NCBI GenBank assembly: GCA_019695175.1
Contig: JAIBAM010000017.1
Location: forward strand, 1-54,008
Reading direction: 5' to 3'
Source of the DNA: Bdellovibrionales bacterium
Lineage (GTDB): Bacteria > Bdellovibrionota > Bdellovibrionia > Bdellovibrionales > UBA1609
Length of the DNA stretch: 54,008 nt
Under the pieces are notes generated by a model. The model was not told where the DNA came from and ran no database searches. It saw nothing but the letters and a program-made list of their open reading frames with translations. A program made the translations under genes and the position numbers. The stretch's first letter is position 1. Each line of letters starts with the position of its first letter. Shown one piece after another: positions 33,189 to 42,141 of this stretch.

Positions 33189-33996
33189 AGAGATTTTGAA
33201 TATCCCACTCTCTTTTGTTGTGGTGACGGTAAGTTTGCTTGGTTTGTTGCTAGGATCTTTTGCTAATGTGATCATATGGCGTTTGCCACGTGAAGAGAGC
33301 ATCGTAAAACCAAGAAGTCACTGCACCAAATGTCAGAAGGTGGTGCGGTGGTTTGATAATGTTCCAGTAATTTCTTGGATTTTACTTAAGGGACGATGTC
33401 GCTACTGTAAATTAAAAATTTCATGGAAATATCCATTGGTTGAATCGCTCATGGCGGTTTTGTTTGGTTTGATATTTTATTACTATCAATGGTCGTGGAC
33501 TACTTTAGAACTTTTAATTTTTGCTTTTGGACTGGTTACGGTTTCATTTATTGATTTCGACCACATGATTTTACCCGATGAATTTACACTCTCTGGAATC
33601 GTTATTGGATTGTTGGGAAGTTTTTTAAACCCACAACGTCATTTTTTGAGCTCACTGGCTGGAGTTTTCTTGGGTGGGGGCTTTTTGTGGGCTATTGCAG
33701 TCATTTATTTTGCTATGAGAAAGCAAGAGGGTATGGGTGGTGGAGATATAAAATTATTGGCGTGGATTGGGGCTGTGCTGGGATGGGAGTCCATTCCCTT
33801 TGTGATTTTAGTTTCAAGTCTTTTGGGTAGTTTGGTAGGTATGACCTATGTTTTTCGTGGCGGAGCCGGCCTTAAGGCCAGCATTCCTTTTGGTCCCTAT
33901 CTTGCTCTCGCAGCTTTGATCTATATTTTTGGCGGACAATCCATAGGAAATTGGTATTTAAATTTATTTTTGCCTCAGCTCTTGCCTACGAATTGA
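33181..33996 (+). CDS. pilD: Prepilin peptidase/N-methyltransferase PilD
   Basis: A 271-residue inner-membrane aspartyl protease that cuts and N-methylates type IV prepilins. The N-terminal domain has the NVIIWRLPR motif and two zinc CXXC pairs (HCTKCQ, CRYCK). The catalytic aspartates lie in IDFDHMILPDE and GMGGGDIKLLAW. About seven hydrophobic segments are visible. The start is TTG 33181 within the permease 3' end, after AGGAGAAG. It is the only prepilin peptidase in the window and may also serve the Tad pilins. Confidence 0.95.
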   Translation: MSEEILNIPLSFVVVTVSLLGLLLGSFANVIIWRLPREESIVKPRSHCTKCQKVVRWFDNVPVISWILLKGRCRYCKLKISWKYPLVESLMAVLFGLIFYYYQWSWTTLELLIFAFGLVTVSFIDFDHMILPDEFTLSGIVIGLLGSFLNPQRHFLSSLAGVFLGGGFLWAIAVIYFAMRKQEGMGGGDIKLLAWIGAVLGWESIPFVILVSSLLGSLVGMTYVFRGGAGLKASIPFGPYLALAALIYIFGGQSIGNWYLNLFLPQLLPTN

Positions 33997-34002
33997 CAGA
34001 GG

Positions 34003-34031
34003 TTGACGTCGCTTAAGCAAACCTTAGATAC
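34003..34031 (+). promoter_or_regulatory. Possible promoter for pilM-pilQ
   Basis: TTGACG (34003-34008), a 17-bp spacer and AGATAC (34026-34031; TAGATA one base earlier). The -35 is good, the -10 weak. It would give the pilM operon its own transcript in addition to read-through from pilD. Confidence 0.3.
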
Positions 34032-34087
34032 TAAAGTCATAGGGAATAAATATCCCAGGACTTAAATCACTAGGGAAAGGTTGATTC

Positions 34088-35146
34088 GTGCTGTCGTGGG
34101 GGACAAAAAAAGTTCTTGGTCTTGATATCGGGACCAGTACTATGAAAATCGCTGAGCTGGACGTGGGCCGAGGGGGAGCTACTTTAAACTCCTTTGTGAT
34201 GGCACCCACTCCTCCTCATGCTGTGTCGGGCGGAGATATTATGGACACAGCTGCACTTTCCACAATTGTATCTTCCATCGTTCAAGAATTAAAAACAAAA
34301 AGAAAAATGGTATGTACCGGTTTGTGGGGGAGCTCAGTTATTGTTAAAAAAATTAGCATTCCCAAAATGGATGAAAAAGTTGTTGGGGAACAAATTCGAT
34401 GGGAGGCCGAACAGTATATACCCTTTGATATAAATGAAGTTAATTTAGATTACAAAATTCTTAAAAGTTTATCTTCGAATGCAGAAACTATGGATATTCT
34501 CATCGTCGCCGCACGATCAGATCAAGCCGGAAAGTATGTGGAAATTGTCTCGGGTGCAAGTTTGGAATGTGCAATTTTAGATGTGGGGGGGTTTGCATTA
34601 GCCAATTGTTTTGAAATCAATTACGGAATTCAAAATAAGCAGATCGTAGCTCTATTAAATATCGGAGCCAGTGTGACCAATTTTGTTATTTTGGACCATG
34701 GCGAGGTGGTGTTTTGTCGTGATATTTCTGTGGGAGGACTTACTTACTCCAGTGAAATTCAAAAATCCCTTTCTGTCAGTCCTGAAGAGGCAGAATCCAT
34801 CAAATTAAGTGCTTGTTCAGGTCAAGAAGCCCCAGAGGAAGTACCTCAAATTTTAAGAAATTCCCATGAAATTGTAGGCGATGAGCTGCAAGGAAGTTTT
34901 GATTTTTTTATGAATACAAACGGCAATGCCACTATTTCGAAATGCTATATAACTGGTGGTGGGGCACGAGTTCCGGGTTTGATGGACCATCTCTCACAGG
35001 TTCTAAAAATACCTTGTGAGAACTTCGACCCTTTCGCTGCTATTAAGTACAATGCAAAAAATATTTCCACTAATTATTTGGCGGAAGTACGTGACTTTGC
35101 ATCTGTTGCTTTGGGGTTGGGACTTCGAAAAATAGGTGAAAAGTGA
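34088..35146 (+). CDS. pilM: Type IV pilus inner-membrane ATPase-fold protein PilM
   Basis: A 352-residue actin-like (FtsA/PilM) cytoplasmic protein that binds the PilN N terminus. The nucleotide-binding motifs are VLGLDIGTSTMKIAEL near the N terminus, VALLNIGASVTNFVIL (phosphate 2) and CYITGGGARVPGLMDHL (adenosine). IRWEAEQYIPFDINEVNLDY is characteristic of PilM. The start is GTG 34088 with AAAGG 7 bp upstream. Its stop overlaps pilN. Confidence 0.96.
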   Translation: MLSWGTKKVLGLDIGTSTMKIAELDVGRGGATLNSFVMAPTPPHAVSGGDIMDTAALSTIVSSIVQELKTKRKMVCTGLWGSSVIVKKISIPKMDEKVVGEQIRWEAEQYIPFDINEVNLDYKILKSLSSNAETMDILIVAARSDQAGKYVEIVSGASLECAILDVGGFALANCFEINYGIQNKQIVALLNIGASVTNFVILDHGEVVFCRDISVGGLTYSSEIQKSLSVSPEEAESIKLSACSGQEAPEEVPQILRNSHEIVGDELQGSFDFFMNTNGNATISKCYITGGGARVPGLMDHLSQVLKIPCENFDPFAAIKYNAKNISTNYLAEVRDFASVALGLGLRKIGEK

Positions 35147-35772
35147 TTAAGGTTAATTTAGTTAGTAAACAAAGTAAATCGCGTAGTACGTCGCGATCAG
35201 GACGAGGAGAAGGTCCTAAGGATTTTGCTGAGTCGGCACAATTGGGTGTGAGTTTCTCCCAATTAAAACAAAAAAAAAATCTGATTTTAAACTTGCTGAT
35301 TATTTTGTCTTTACCCGTGGGGCTCATTTACTATGAACGACAAGAAATAAATAAATTAAAGAATAAATCTAATTTAATTTCTGCCGAGGTGGCCGATTTG
35401 GATCAGGCCCTAAACAATAAAAAAACTGAGATTGAAAACTCTTCGACTTTAAAAGAAAAAGCAAAAGAGTTGACCAACAAAATTTCCATTTTAAAAAAAT
35501 TAGCGCGATTAAGGATTCGAGAAATTAAAGCTATAGACTTTATTCAGGGCAATATCCCAGAAAAAGTATGGCTTAAAGATTTAAATTTTAAAAATGGCGA
35601 ACTCAAAATTCATGGACGAGCAACGACGGATGATGAACTTTCAGCCTTCATTCATAGTTTGGAAAAAAGTAAATACTTCAGTGGAGTTTTACTGTTGCAA
35701 GCTAAAGAAGAAAGAAGTGTTGAAGGCTCCATAAAAAGTTTTGAGATTTCATGTTCGGTGGAGGTTGATTGA
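35143..35772 (+). CDS. pilN: Type IV pilus alignment protein PilN
   Basis: A 209-residue single-pass protein. The N-terminal MIKVNLVSKQ matches the short PilN motif (INLLP-like) that docks into PilM. The transmembrane helix is at about 46-63 (LILNLLIILSLPVGLIYYE), then a coiled coil and a periplasmic ferredoxin-like domain (IPEKVWLKDLNFKNGELKIHG). A GTG start overlaps the pilM stop and the stop overlaps pilO, both by 4 bp. Confidence 0.94.
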   Translation: MIKVNLVSKQSKSRSTSRSGRGEGPKDFAESAQLGVSFSQLKQKKNLILNLLIILSLPVGLIYYERQEINKLKNKSNLISAEVADLDQALNNKKTEIENSSTLKEKAKELTNKISILKKLARLRIREIKAIDFIQGNIPEKVWLKDLNFKNGELKIHGRATTDDELSAFIHSLEKSKYFSGVLLLQAKEERSVEGSIKSFEISCSVEVD

Positions 35773-36353
35773 GTTCTTTAGATACATTAGGGGAAATGCC
35801 ATTAAATCGATCCTTTTTATTATCCCTCATTTTGTGTGGCGTCTATTATCTTATCAGTTTTGATAACGGCGATAGATTTAAAAATATGATCACCGAATCG
35901 GAAAATCGTAAAAATGAAATTAATAAGGAAATGGTGAAGGTTGATGAGTCCTTGTCAGAGATCCGAGCTTTAAAATTAGCTCAAGAAAGGGATTTAGAGA
36001 AGCTCACGGCATTGCTTGCCTTTATTCCAGAAAAACTTTCAAAAATTGAACTGATGCGTACAATTAGTAATGAAGCAAAGGCTGTGGGTGCCAATATTAA
36101 CCAGGTTCAGGATGCCACCGTAGCTAACAATACAAACAACGATTTTTATGAAGAAGTCGGAGTTGATGTGGAACTTGTGGGAAGCTTTACTCAACTTATG
36201 TTATTCCTTTCTAACTTGACCCGACTCAATCAAATTTTAACCTTGAATTCCTTGGAACTAAAAGGAGCCGAAAGTTCACAGGATAGAGAAAGTTTAGGGA
36301 TGACAGCTCAACTTCGAGGGTATCGCTACACGGGTAAGAAAAAAGAGGAGTGA
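35769..36353 (+). CDS. pilO: Type IV pilus alignment protein PilO
   Basis: A 194-residue partner of PilN in the periplasmic alignment complex. A short cytoplasmic start precedes one hydrophobic helix (SFLLSLILCGVYYLISF), a coiled coil, and the PilO fold with FIPEKLSKIELMRTISNEAK and GSFTQLMLFLSNLTRLNQIL. The start is TTG 35769 in a TTGA overlap with pilN. It lies 4 bp before pilP. Confidence 0.94.
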   Translation: MSSLDTLGEMPLNRSFLLSLILCGVYYLISFDNGDRFKNMITESENRKNEINKEMVKVDESLSEIRALKLAQERDLEKLTALLAFIPEKLSKIELMRTISNEAKAVGANINQVQDATVANNTNNDFYEEVGVDVELVGSFTQLMLFLSNLTRLNQILTLNSLELKGAESSQDRESLGMTAQLRGYRYTGKKKEE

Positions 36354-36357
36354 TTTA

Positions 36358-37128
36358 ATGCGAGTAAAGACTCTGAACTTCTTACGGGACTTCATTTTTC
36401 TTTCGGGGGTTAGTTTATTTTTACATCAAAATTTATTGGCTCAGGTTCATGGGAACGAAATAACCCCCAAGGAATCAATAAAAGTAAATGAAACGAGTGC
36501 CGGGCAACCTGGAGAGCCTCTTCCCACTCCACCACTTCCCCAAACCAGTCCACCCCCGTCCCAAACCAGTCCACCACCTCAATTGGAGACTCACGAAACC
36601 AAAGTGGATGAGACCCCATCGGCAGTTTCACCTCCCCCATCCCAACCACCCAACTCAAAAGAAATGCGCGAGGGTTTTGCACAGCCTGAAACAGCCGGGG
36701 ATCAAATTGATAAAAAGAGTGCTAAAGCTGCGGGTAAACTTTCGGCAGAATTGGAAAGCTTTTTAGAACCTTACATATATGATCCAAAGGTGGGTCGGGA
36801 TCCCTTCAAAGCCTTTGTGGAGGTTCGTCCTTTGGAAGAAGGGGAAATGGCTGGCCCTCTATTACCGCTTCAACAATATGATGTGAATCAACTGAAATTG
36901 GTCGGAATTATTTGGAACGTAAACGACCCTAAAGCCATGTTCGTAGATCCTAAAAATCAAGTTCATATTGTGAGGCGAGATGAACGGTTGGGGCGTCGCA
37001 ATGGTTATGTCGCTGTTATCAGAGAGGGTGAAGTTGTTGTCGTTGAGGCCTTGAAGGTAAAAGGTGATCTTATGTACTCGACAAGAGTCCTTAAGATGAA
37101 AAGTAACCAAAAACAAAGTGCCAATTAG
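36358..37128 (+). CDS. pilP: Type IV pilus protein PilP
   Basis: A 256-residue protein linking the PilN/PilO complex to the PilQ secretin. A hydrophobic N-terminal export segment (FIFLSGVSLFLHQNLLAQ, with no lipobox cysteine) is followed by a Pro/Ser/Thr/Gln-rich linker of about 70 residues (two TSPPPSQ-like repeats). The PilP beta domain is at the C terminus (KVGRDPFKAFVEVR, QLKLVGIIWNVNDPKAMFVD, VAVIREGEVVVVEA). PilP is usually a lipoprotein; here anchoring, if any, must be by an uncleaved signal. Confidence 0.92.
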   Translation: MRVKTLNFLRDFIFLSGVSLFLHQNLLAQVHGNEITPKESIKVNETSAGQPGEPLPTPPLPQTSPPPSQTSPPPQLETHETKVDETPSAVSPPPSQPPNSKEMREGFAQPETAGDQIDKKSAKAAGKLSAELESFLEPYIYDPKVGRDPFKAFVEVRPLEEGEMAGPLLPLQQYDVNQLKLVGIIWNVNDPKAMFVDPKNQVHIVRRDERLGRRNGYVAVIREGEVVVVEALKVKGDLMYSTRVLKMKSNQKQSAN

Positions 37129-37235
37129 TTCTATCAGTCGTTACAATTGAGAGATAAACCGTAGATGGGTTTTTCTACTGTTTTGTGGAATGTATAAATA
37201 AAATAAACCTAATAACGAGCTATGAGGTATCAAGG

Positions 37236-39404
37236 ATGATCCGACAACTCGCTCTTTTCATTTTGTCTTTTTTCTATTTTTTCATCATTTCTTGTACGAC
37301 GACAGATCGTTTAGACACATCAACTGAAGACGAATTAATGGATTTGGAGTCAGGTGGTTCAAGTGAGCAGGAGGTGACAACGGATGCTGGTGATGAAGGC
37401 GAAGACAAACTGCAGACAGATGAGGCGGGTGCAGAAACTAAAGATGATTTGAGTGCAAGCAATGAAGAAGAATTATCCGATGATTTGACTCAGAATAAAG
37501 GCTCGGACGATTTAAGTGAAGAGTCCATGGAAGATGAATTTGATAAAATGGAAGATAACGAAAAAACAGAGCAGGCACAGAATAAAGTTCCTCAGGAGGA
37601 ACCCTCTTTAGAACAGGACTTCCAGGCTCCTCAAGAAAAATTGCCCCCAGCTTCAGAATCCGCAGCACAAACCACGGCTGAAACATATGACATTAAAAAT
37701 ATAAAGTATTTAGCCAGTCAAAATGGTGGATCCATTGTTGTGGAAACCACAGGGCCAGCTCTTTATCAGGTAAGGAGTAAACCGGATACGCACCAGTTTG
37801 TGGTGGAATTGCAAAACTCCAAGTTGCCTTCTCACTTGAAAAGACCCTATCTCCTTAAGGAGTTTGATGCTTCGTTTGCCGCTATAAATGCTTATCAAAA
37901 TGTGAATTCAACGACATCCAGAATCGTGATTCAATTAAAACCTGAAGTGATCAATGACCCCATTGTGCAGCAAGAGGGGAACACTTTAGTTGTGATGCCT
38001 TCAACACCAACAAATAAGTTGGCTGATAATAAGGGCAGTGGAGGCCAAAGTGGAGGGGTGGCACCCATTAATGAGGCTGCTTTGGTTAATGATGAAAAAG
38101 CTTTGATGGCAAGAAGTTTAGATGAATATCTGACCAGTTCAAATAAATTTTATGGTCGCCCGTTGTCCATTGAGGTTCAAGATCAAGATATTCGTGATGT
38201 TTTAGACTTTATTGCCCGTGATGTGGGTTTGAATATGGTGATGTCGGAGGATGTTCAGGGAAAAATTACTTTGAAGTTAAGAGATATTCCTTGGGATCAG
38301 GCTTTAGTTACTATTATGAAATCAAAAAAATTGGGGTATGTTCGTCAAGGTGCCGTGATACGAATTTCGACCCTAACAACTCTTCAAGAAGAAAATGATT
38401 CAGCCAAACGGATTTTAGATTCGCAAAAAATTTTAGCTCCTCTCAGAGTTAAAGTGATTCCGGTAAGTTATGCGGCGGTAGAAGATCTTTCGAAACAAAT
38501 ACCTCCCTTTTTGACTCAAGGGCGGGGGCAGATTGTTATCGACAATCGAACCAGTTCGCTCATTATCACAGACACCGAGGATGTTTTAGAACGAGTGTTC
38601 CGTTTAGTACGAGAATTGGATATTCCTCCGGCTCAAGTTATGATTGAGGGTAAAGTCGTCGAGGCCATGGACAATTTTTCCCAATCATTGGGTTTGAATT
38701 GGAGATATTCAGGAAATACTATGGTTCTTGGGGAAGGAAAAGGGGCCAACGGGGCTGATTTAAATTTATTTAATTCATTATCGATCACAAATTTACCAGA
38801 TAAAACTGCGGGAGCAGGCGCCGCTGCATTTGGAACCAATTTGACCATTGGTCGATTTGACATTTTTGGCGATATTAATGCTGCCTTAAGTATGGCTGAA
38901 GGTGATTCGCAAATTAAAATTTTATCTTCGCCTCGAATTGTTACAATGAATAAGGAGAAAGCAAATATCACCCAAAAAGGCCAAGTAATTACAGTACAGT
39001 CGATTCGTGATTTAAATACTGTGAGTCGAAACGTGGTTCGAAATGAATTTAGTTTGGAGTTGACCGTGACCCCTCAGATCACAGCGGAAGGAAGTGTTAT
39101 CATGGATGTGCAAGTACGTCGAGAGTTCCCTGGTGCCGTGGAGGATCAAGAAAGCTTGGCTCGACCGATTAACTCTCGTAGTGCCAATACTAAAATTCTA
39201 GTAAACGATGGTCAGACAGCAGTCATCGGCGGAATTTATAGCTCTGATAAAACTACGAAAGAATCTGGGGTACCGTGGCTACGGCATTTACCTGTTTTAG
39301 GTTGGTTGTTCAAATCACGTCAGAAAGAGGACACTCGCAATGAGTTACTTATTTTCTTAACTCCGAAAGTACTCAATGTAAAAGATCAGGCGGTAGAAGG
39401 GTGA
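37236..39404 (+). CDS. pilQ: Type IV pilus secretin PilQ
   Basis: A 722-residue outer-membrane secretin through which the pilus passes. The signal ends in a canonical lipobox (FFIISC, Cys20), unusual for a secretin. A very acidic linker of about 130 residues (rich in Asp/Glu) follows, then one AMIN domain (IKNIKYLASQNGGSIVVETTG), a secretin/TonB short domain (RPLSIEVQDQDIRDVLDFIARD), an N1-type domain and the secretin core with VMIEGKVVEAMDNFSQSLGL, ILSSPRIVTMNKEKANI and DGQTAVIGGIYSSD. ATG 37236 was chosen because it places the signal first and has GAGG upstream; an earlier in-frame ATG (37185) would not. Confidence 0.95.
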   Translation: MIRQLALFILSFFYFFIISCTTTDRLDTSTEDELMDLESGGSSEQEVTTDAGDEGEDKLQTDEAGAETKDDLSASNEEELSDDLTQNKGSDDLSEESMEDEFDKMEDNEKTEQAQNKVPQEEPSLEQDFQAPQEKLPPASESAAQTTAETYDIKNIKYLASQNGGSIVVETTGPALYQVRSKPDTHQFVVELQNSKLPSHLKRPYLLKEFDASFAAINAYQNVNSTTSRIVIQLKPEVINDPIVQQEGNTLVVMPSTPTNKLADNKGSGGQSGGVAPINEAALVNDEKALMARSLDEYLTSSNKFYGRPLSIEVQDQDIRDVLDFIARDVGLNMVMSEDVQGKITLKLRDIPWDQALVTIMKSKKLGYVRQGAVIRISTLTTLQEENDSAKRILDSQKILAPLRVKVIPVSYAAVEDLSKQIPPFLTQGRGQIVIDNRTSSLIITDTEDVLERVFRLVRELDIPPAQVMIEGKVVEAMDNFSQSLGLNWRYSGNTMVLGEGKGANGADLNLFNSLSITNLPDKTAGAGAAAFGTNLTIGRFDIFGDINAALSMAEGDSQIKILSSPRIVTMNKEKANITQKGQVITVQSIRDLNTVSRNVVRNEFSLELTVTPQITAEGSVIMDVQVRREFPGAVEDQESLARPINSRSANTKILVNDGQTAVIGGIYSSDKTTKESGVPWLRHLPVLGWLFKSRQKEDTRNELLIFLTPKVLNVKDQAVEG

Positions 39405-39436
39405 TTGAGTCCGAAGGAAGGGTTAGAGTCCGATTT

Positions 39437-39946
39437 TTACTTGGTATTAAATGTGACAGTTTTAGTGAAGCGATCTTCAGGTTGGGAGCTTGTTCCTATC
39501 CAGCCTTGTACATCTACTTGTACTTGATAAGTGTTTGATGCAGATTCTTGTAACCCATGAACATAATAAGACTCGTTCATATCACCACTTTGACCAGGGG
39601 ACATTTCCAAAATAAATGCCCTTGGGGTAGGAAAGAGTCCCGGGTCTAAATGGTTATTTGTGGTTTCAAGATTTCCAGTTGGGGATGTGGTTGTGATAGT
39701 TAATTTCAAACTTTGAATGGTAATGGTTTTATCTGAATTATTGGCATAGTTGAAAGTAAAGAGAAACCAGGGCGCTGTAATCACTCGTTCCGTATCTGTT
39801 CCAAAATCCAACGTTAAATTGCTCAAAATAATAATGGGTTGGTCAGGGTTGATTTTAAAACTAACTTTTTTACTGACAGAGTTCCCATTTCCACATTGGA
39901 CAACACCTACTAAGGCGAGAGCTAACCCAAATTTTAGTAAATTCAT
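39437..39946 (-). CDS. Putative lipoprotein, unknown
   Basis: A 169-residue protein of no recognised family. The N terminus MNLLKFGLALALVGVVQC ends in a cysteine at 18 with an imperfect lipobox (Q at -1), then GNGNS. The mature region looks like a single beta-sandwich (IIILSNLTLDFGTDTERVI, FLFTFNYANNSDKTITIQSL). ATG 39946 is preferred to 39964 because GGAG lies 8 bp upstream on the minus strand and the signal then starts at once. It is convergent with pilQ across 32 bp, and divergent from rarA. Confidence 0.6.
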   Translation of the reverse strand: MNLLKFGLALALVGVVQCGNGNSVSKKVSFKINPDQPIIILSNLTLDFGTDTERVITAPWFLFTFNYANNSDKTITIQSLKLTITTTSPTGNLETTNNHLDPGLFPTPRAFILEMSPGQSGDMNESYYVHGLQESASNTYQVQVDVQGWIGTSSQPEDRFTKTVTFNTK

Positions 39947-40179
39947 ATCTAAACTCCAAACCAAAGGCTCACCAAAAGAAGAGGAAATATAAACTCAGTT
40001 TGGGACCCATATTTGAATCATTTTAATAAAACAATGGTTGTAAAATTTTATGGCCTTGCTTTATTTTATCAGAATTATTTTATTTATTACTGGGGTTTTT
40101 AATATCTTGTTTTAAAACTGGACTTTATTCGGTAGGTGTATTGTTTGCTTTTTAGAAAGGTCTTTGGTACCTGTCGGAA

Positions 40180-41517
40180 ATGACTCAATATGAAGGCCCG
40201 TCTAAAGATTGGTTTCAGAATCAAGAACTGTCTTATTTTGATTCAATAGCATCGATCCCTTTAGCTGAAAAACTAAGACCACAAAATCTCGGTGAGTTTG
40301 TTGGATTTCAATTAAATACTGGATCTTGGCGCCGTTTGGATCAAGTTTTGAAAGGCAAATCTCCCCTTTCAAATTTAATATTTTGGGGTCCTCCAGGAAC
40401 GGGGAAGACCTCACTGGCTTTGTTGCTTGCCAAGGGTTTTCCAGGTGATTTTTTTATCAAACATGCATCCTCTTTGGGGGCTCAAGAACTACGTGATTTG
40501 GGCGAACAAGCTCGTAAAAACAAAATATCATTTGGAAGAACCACAGTTATTTTTATTGATGAAATTCATCGACTTAATAAATCTCAACAAGATGTGTTGC
40601 TACCCTATTCAGAAAGGGGAGATTTTGTTTTGCTAGGTGCGACCACCGAAAATCCTGGTTATGAATTGAACAATGCTTTGTTAAGTCGTTGTGAAATTCT
40701 TAGATTTGAAAAGTTAAATCATAATAATTTAATTAAAATTCTTCAACGGTCCTTAGAAAAGGAAACCCTCTCTTTAACTCAATTTCTTAAGCCTCAGGCC
40801 CTGGAAGTTCTGTTGGTTCATGCCAATGGAGATGGAAGAAAACTTCTTTCTATGGTGGAAACACTTCTTGCCCTTAAAGAAAAAACTCAGTGGCCCCTGG
40901 ATATTTCTGAAATGGAATCACTGCTTGATACTGCCATTTTTGGATTTCAAAAAACCGGAGATGATCATTATGATGGGATTTCTGCATTTATCAAAAGTGT
41001 GAGGGGGAGTGATCCAGATGCTGCTATTTATTATTTAACTCGACTTTTGGAAAGTGGAGAGTCTCCCTTATTTATTGCTCGTCGACTCATTATATTAGCT
41101 TCAGAAGATATTGGAAATGCGGATCCCAGAGCTTTGGGAATTGCTGTTTCAGGGATGCAGGCTATAGAAATGGTTGGACTTCCAGAGGCCAGTATCAATC
41201 TGGCTCAAGTTACGACATATTTAGCAACAGCTCCGAAATCTAATGCCTCCTATTTGGCACTGAACCGGGCCCGGGATTTTTTTAAGAAAACAGGAAAATT
41301 GGAAATACCAAAAAGCCTAAAATCAGCACAGAGTTCAGTGTCTCACAAAATGGGTTATGGCGAAGGTTACCAATATTCCCATCAAGGAAGACTGGGATAT
41401 ATTGAACAGGATTTTTTACCTGAGGAAGTGAAAAAAGTTTCATTTTACGAACCCAAAGAAATTGGATATGAAAAAAATATTAAACAATACATGTTGTATA
41501 TAAAATCTCAAAAATAA
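40180..41517 (+). CDS. rarA: Replication-associated recombination protein A (MgsA/WRNIP1 family)
   Basis: A 445-residue AAA+ clamp-loader-like ATPase acting at stalled replication forks. Walker A is GPPGTGKT (70-77), Walker B VIFIDEIHRLNKSQQD, sensor 1 LLGATTENPGYELNNALLSR. The conserved C-terminal RarA region is also present (GISAFIKSVRGSDPDAAIYY, ARRLIILASEDIGNADPRAL, KMGYGEGYQYSH). Length matches the family. An unremarkable CGGAAA leads to the ATG. Monocistronic. Confidence 0.95.
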   Translation: MTQYEGPSKDWFQNQELSYFDSIASIPLAEKLRPQNLGEFVGFQLNTGSWRRLDQVLKGKSPLSNLIFWGPPGTGKTSLALLLAKGFPGDFFIKHASSLGAQELRDLGEQARKNKISFGRTTVIFIDEIHRLNKSQQDVLLPYSERGDFVLLGATTENPGYELNNALLSRCEILRFEKLNHNNLIKILQRSLEKETLSLTQFLKPQALEVLLVHANGDGRKLLSMVETLLALKEKTQWPLDISEMESLLDTAIFGFQKTGDDHYDGISAFIKSVRGSDPDAAIYYLTRLLESGESPLFIARRLIILASEDIGNADPRALGIAVSGMQAIEMVGLPEASINLAQVTTYLATAPKSNASYLALNRARDFFKKTGKLEIPKSLKSAQSSVSHKMGYGEGYQYSHQGRLGYIEQDFLPEEVKKVSFYEPKEIGYEKNIKQYMLYIKSQK

Positions 41518-41530
41518 AATAACTTCGCTG

Positions 41531-41836
41531 CTAAAAAGTTTTATGGGCGCAAATGCAAACACACGGGGAGCTGCTGTCGACAGTTTTGGAATGGCGCGTG
41601 TTTGAGGGAATGATTATTTTATCTCCAGCCCGTAAAAGCAATCGATTTCCAGTGATGTCGAGAAGAAGTTGACCTTCAGCAACCATCCGCACTTCATCAA
41701 ATGGGTGGCGATGGTCAGGTATCTGGGATTTGGACGGAAGAACCTCTTCATAGGGGGACAATCCTTCCGCTTCGAACATAAGTTTAATTTGTTGAATATT
41801 CGGGACCACAGGAGCTTGCCATCGGGTTACGAGCAT
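41531..41836 (-). CDS. Small cupin-domain protein
   Basis: A 101-residue single cupin barrel. Cupin motif 1 is DHRHPFDEVRMVAEGQ, giving metal ligands H42, H44 and E48; motif 2 is AGDKIIIPSNTRHS with H82. These four residues are the standard metal set, so it probably binds Fe, Mn or Zn. Substrate is unknown. It ends 13 bp after the convergent rarA stop. AACGAGGAAAG precedes the start on the minus strand. Confidence 0.85.
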   Translation of the reverse strand: MLVTRWQAPVVPNIQQIKLMFEAEGLSPYEEVLPSKSQIPDHRHPFDEVRMVAEGQLLLDITGNRLLLRAGDKIIIPSNTRHSKTVDSSSPCVCICAHKTF

Positions 41837-42141
41837 ATACTTTCCTCGTTATAAAATGAAAATAATTTTGAATCTAAGATAAATCTCTCCGGGTGTCTTG
41901 TACATTATTTACCATTTATAGAGTTGTGTTCGGAGATAGTGCGTCAGCTTGAGTCCTCAACGAGCAGTCTCATTTTTTTATAAAAACGCATCATTTGAGC
42001 TCACTAGTGAGGATGAAGTGGGAGCGAATAGAAATGATACAGGACAATAAACTAAAAAATGGGGGGGTGACTTAAGTGTTCTCGGGGTGAAGTCGAATAG
42101 ATCGTTGCCATTCGTGCCCTATTTATATTGAGGAGTTTGCG
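41837..42141. other. 305-bp spacer with a dispersed repeat copy
   Basis: No gene is seen on either strand. It carries repeat copy 3 at 41920-41950. Downstream is a G-run (GGGGGGG, about 42061-42067) and then the ribosome site AGGAG (42131-42135) of the next gene. Confidence 0.5.
41920..41950 (+). repeat. Dispersed repeat copy 3
   Basis: TAGAGTTGTGTTCGGAGAT followed by AGTGCGTCAGC. This is the inverted partner of copy 4 at 42709-42738, with the unknown gene at 42142-42663 between them. The two share GTTCGGAGAT and TGCGTCAGC exactly. Confidence 0.7.
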
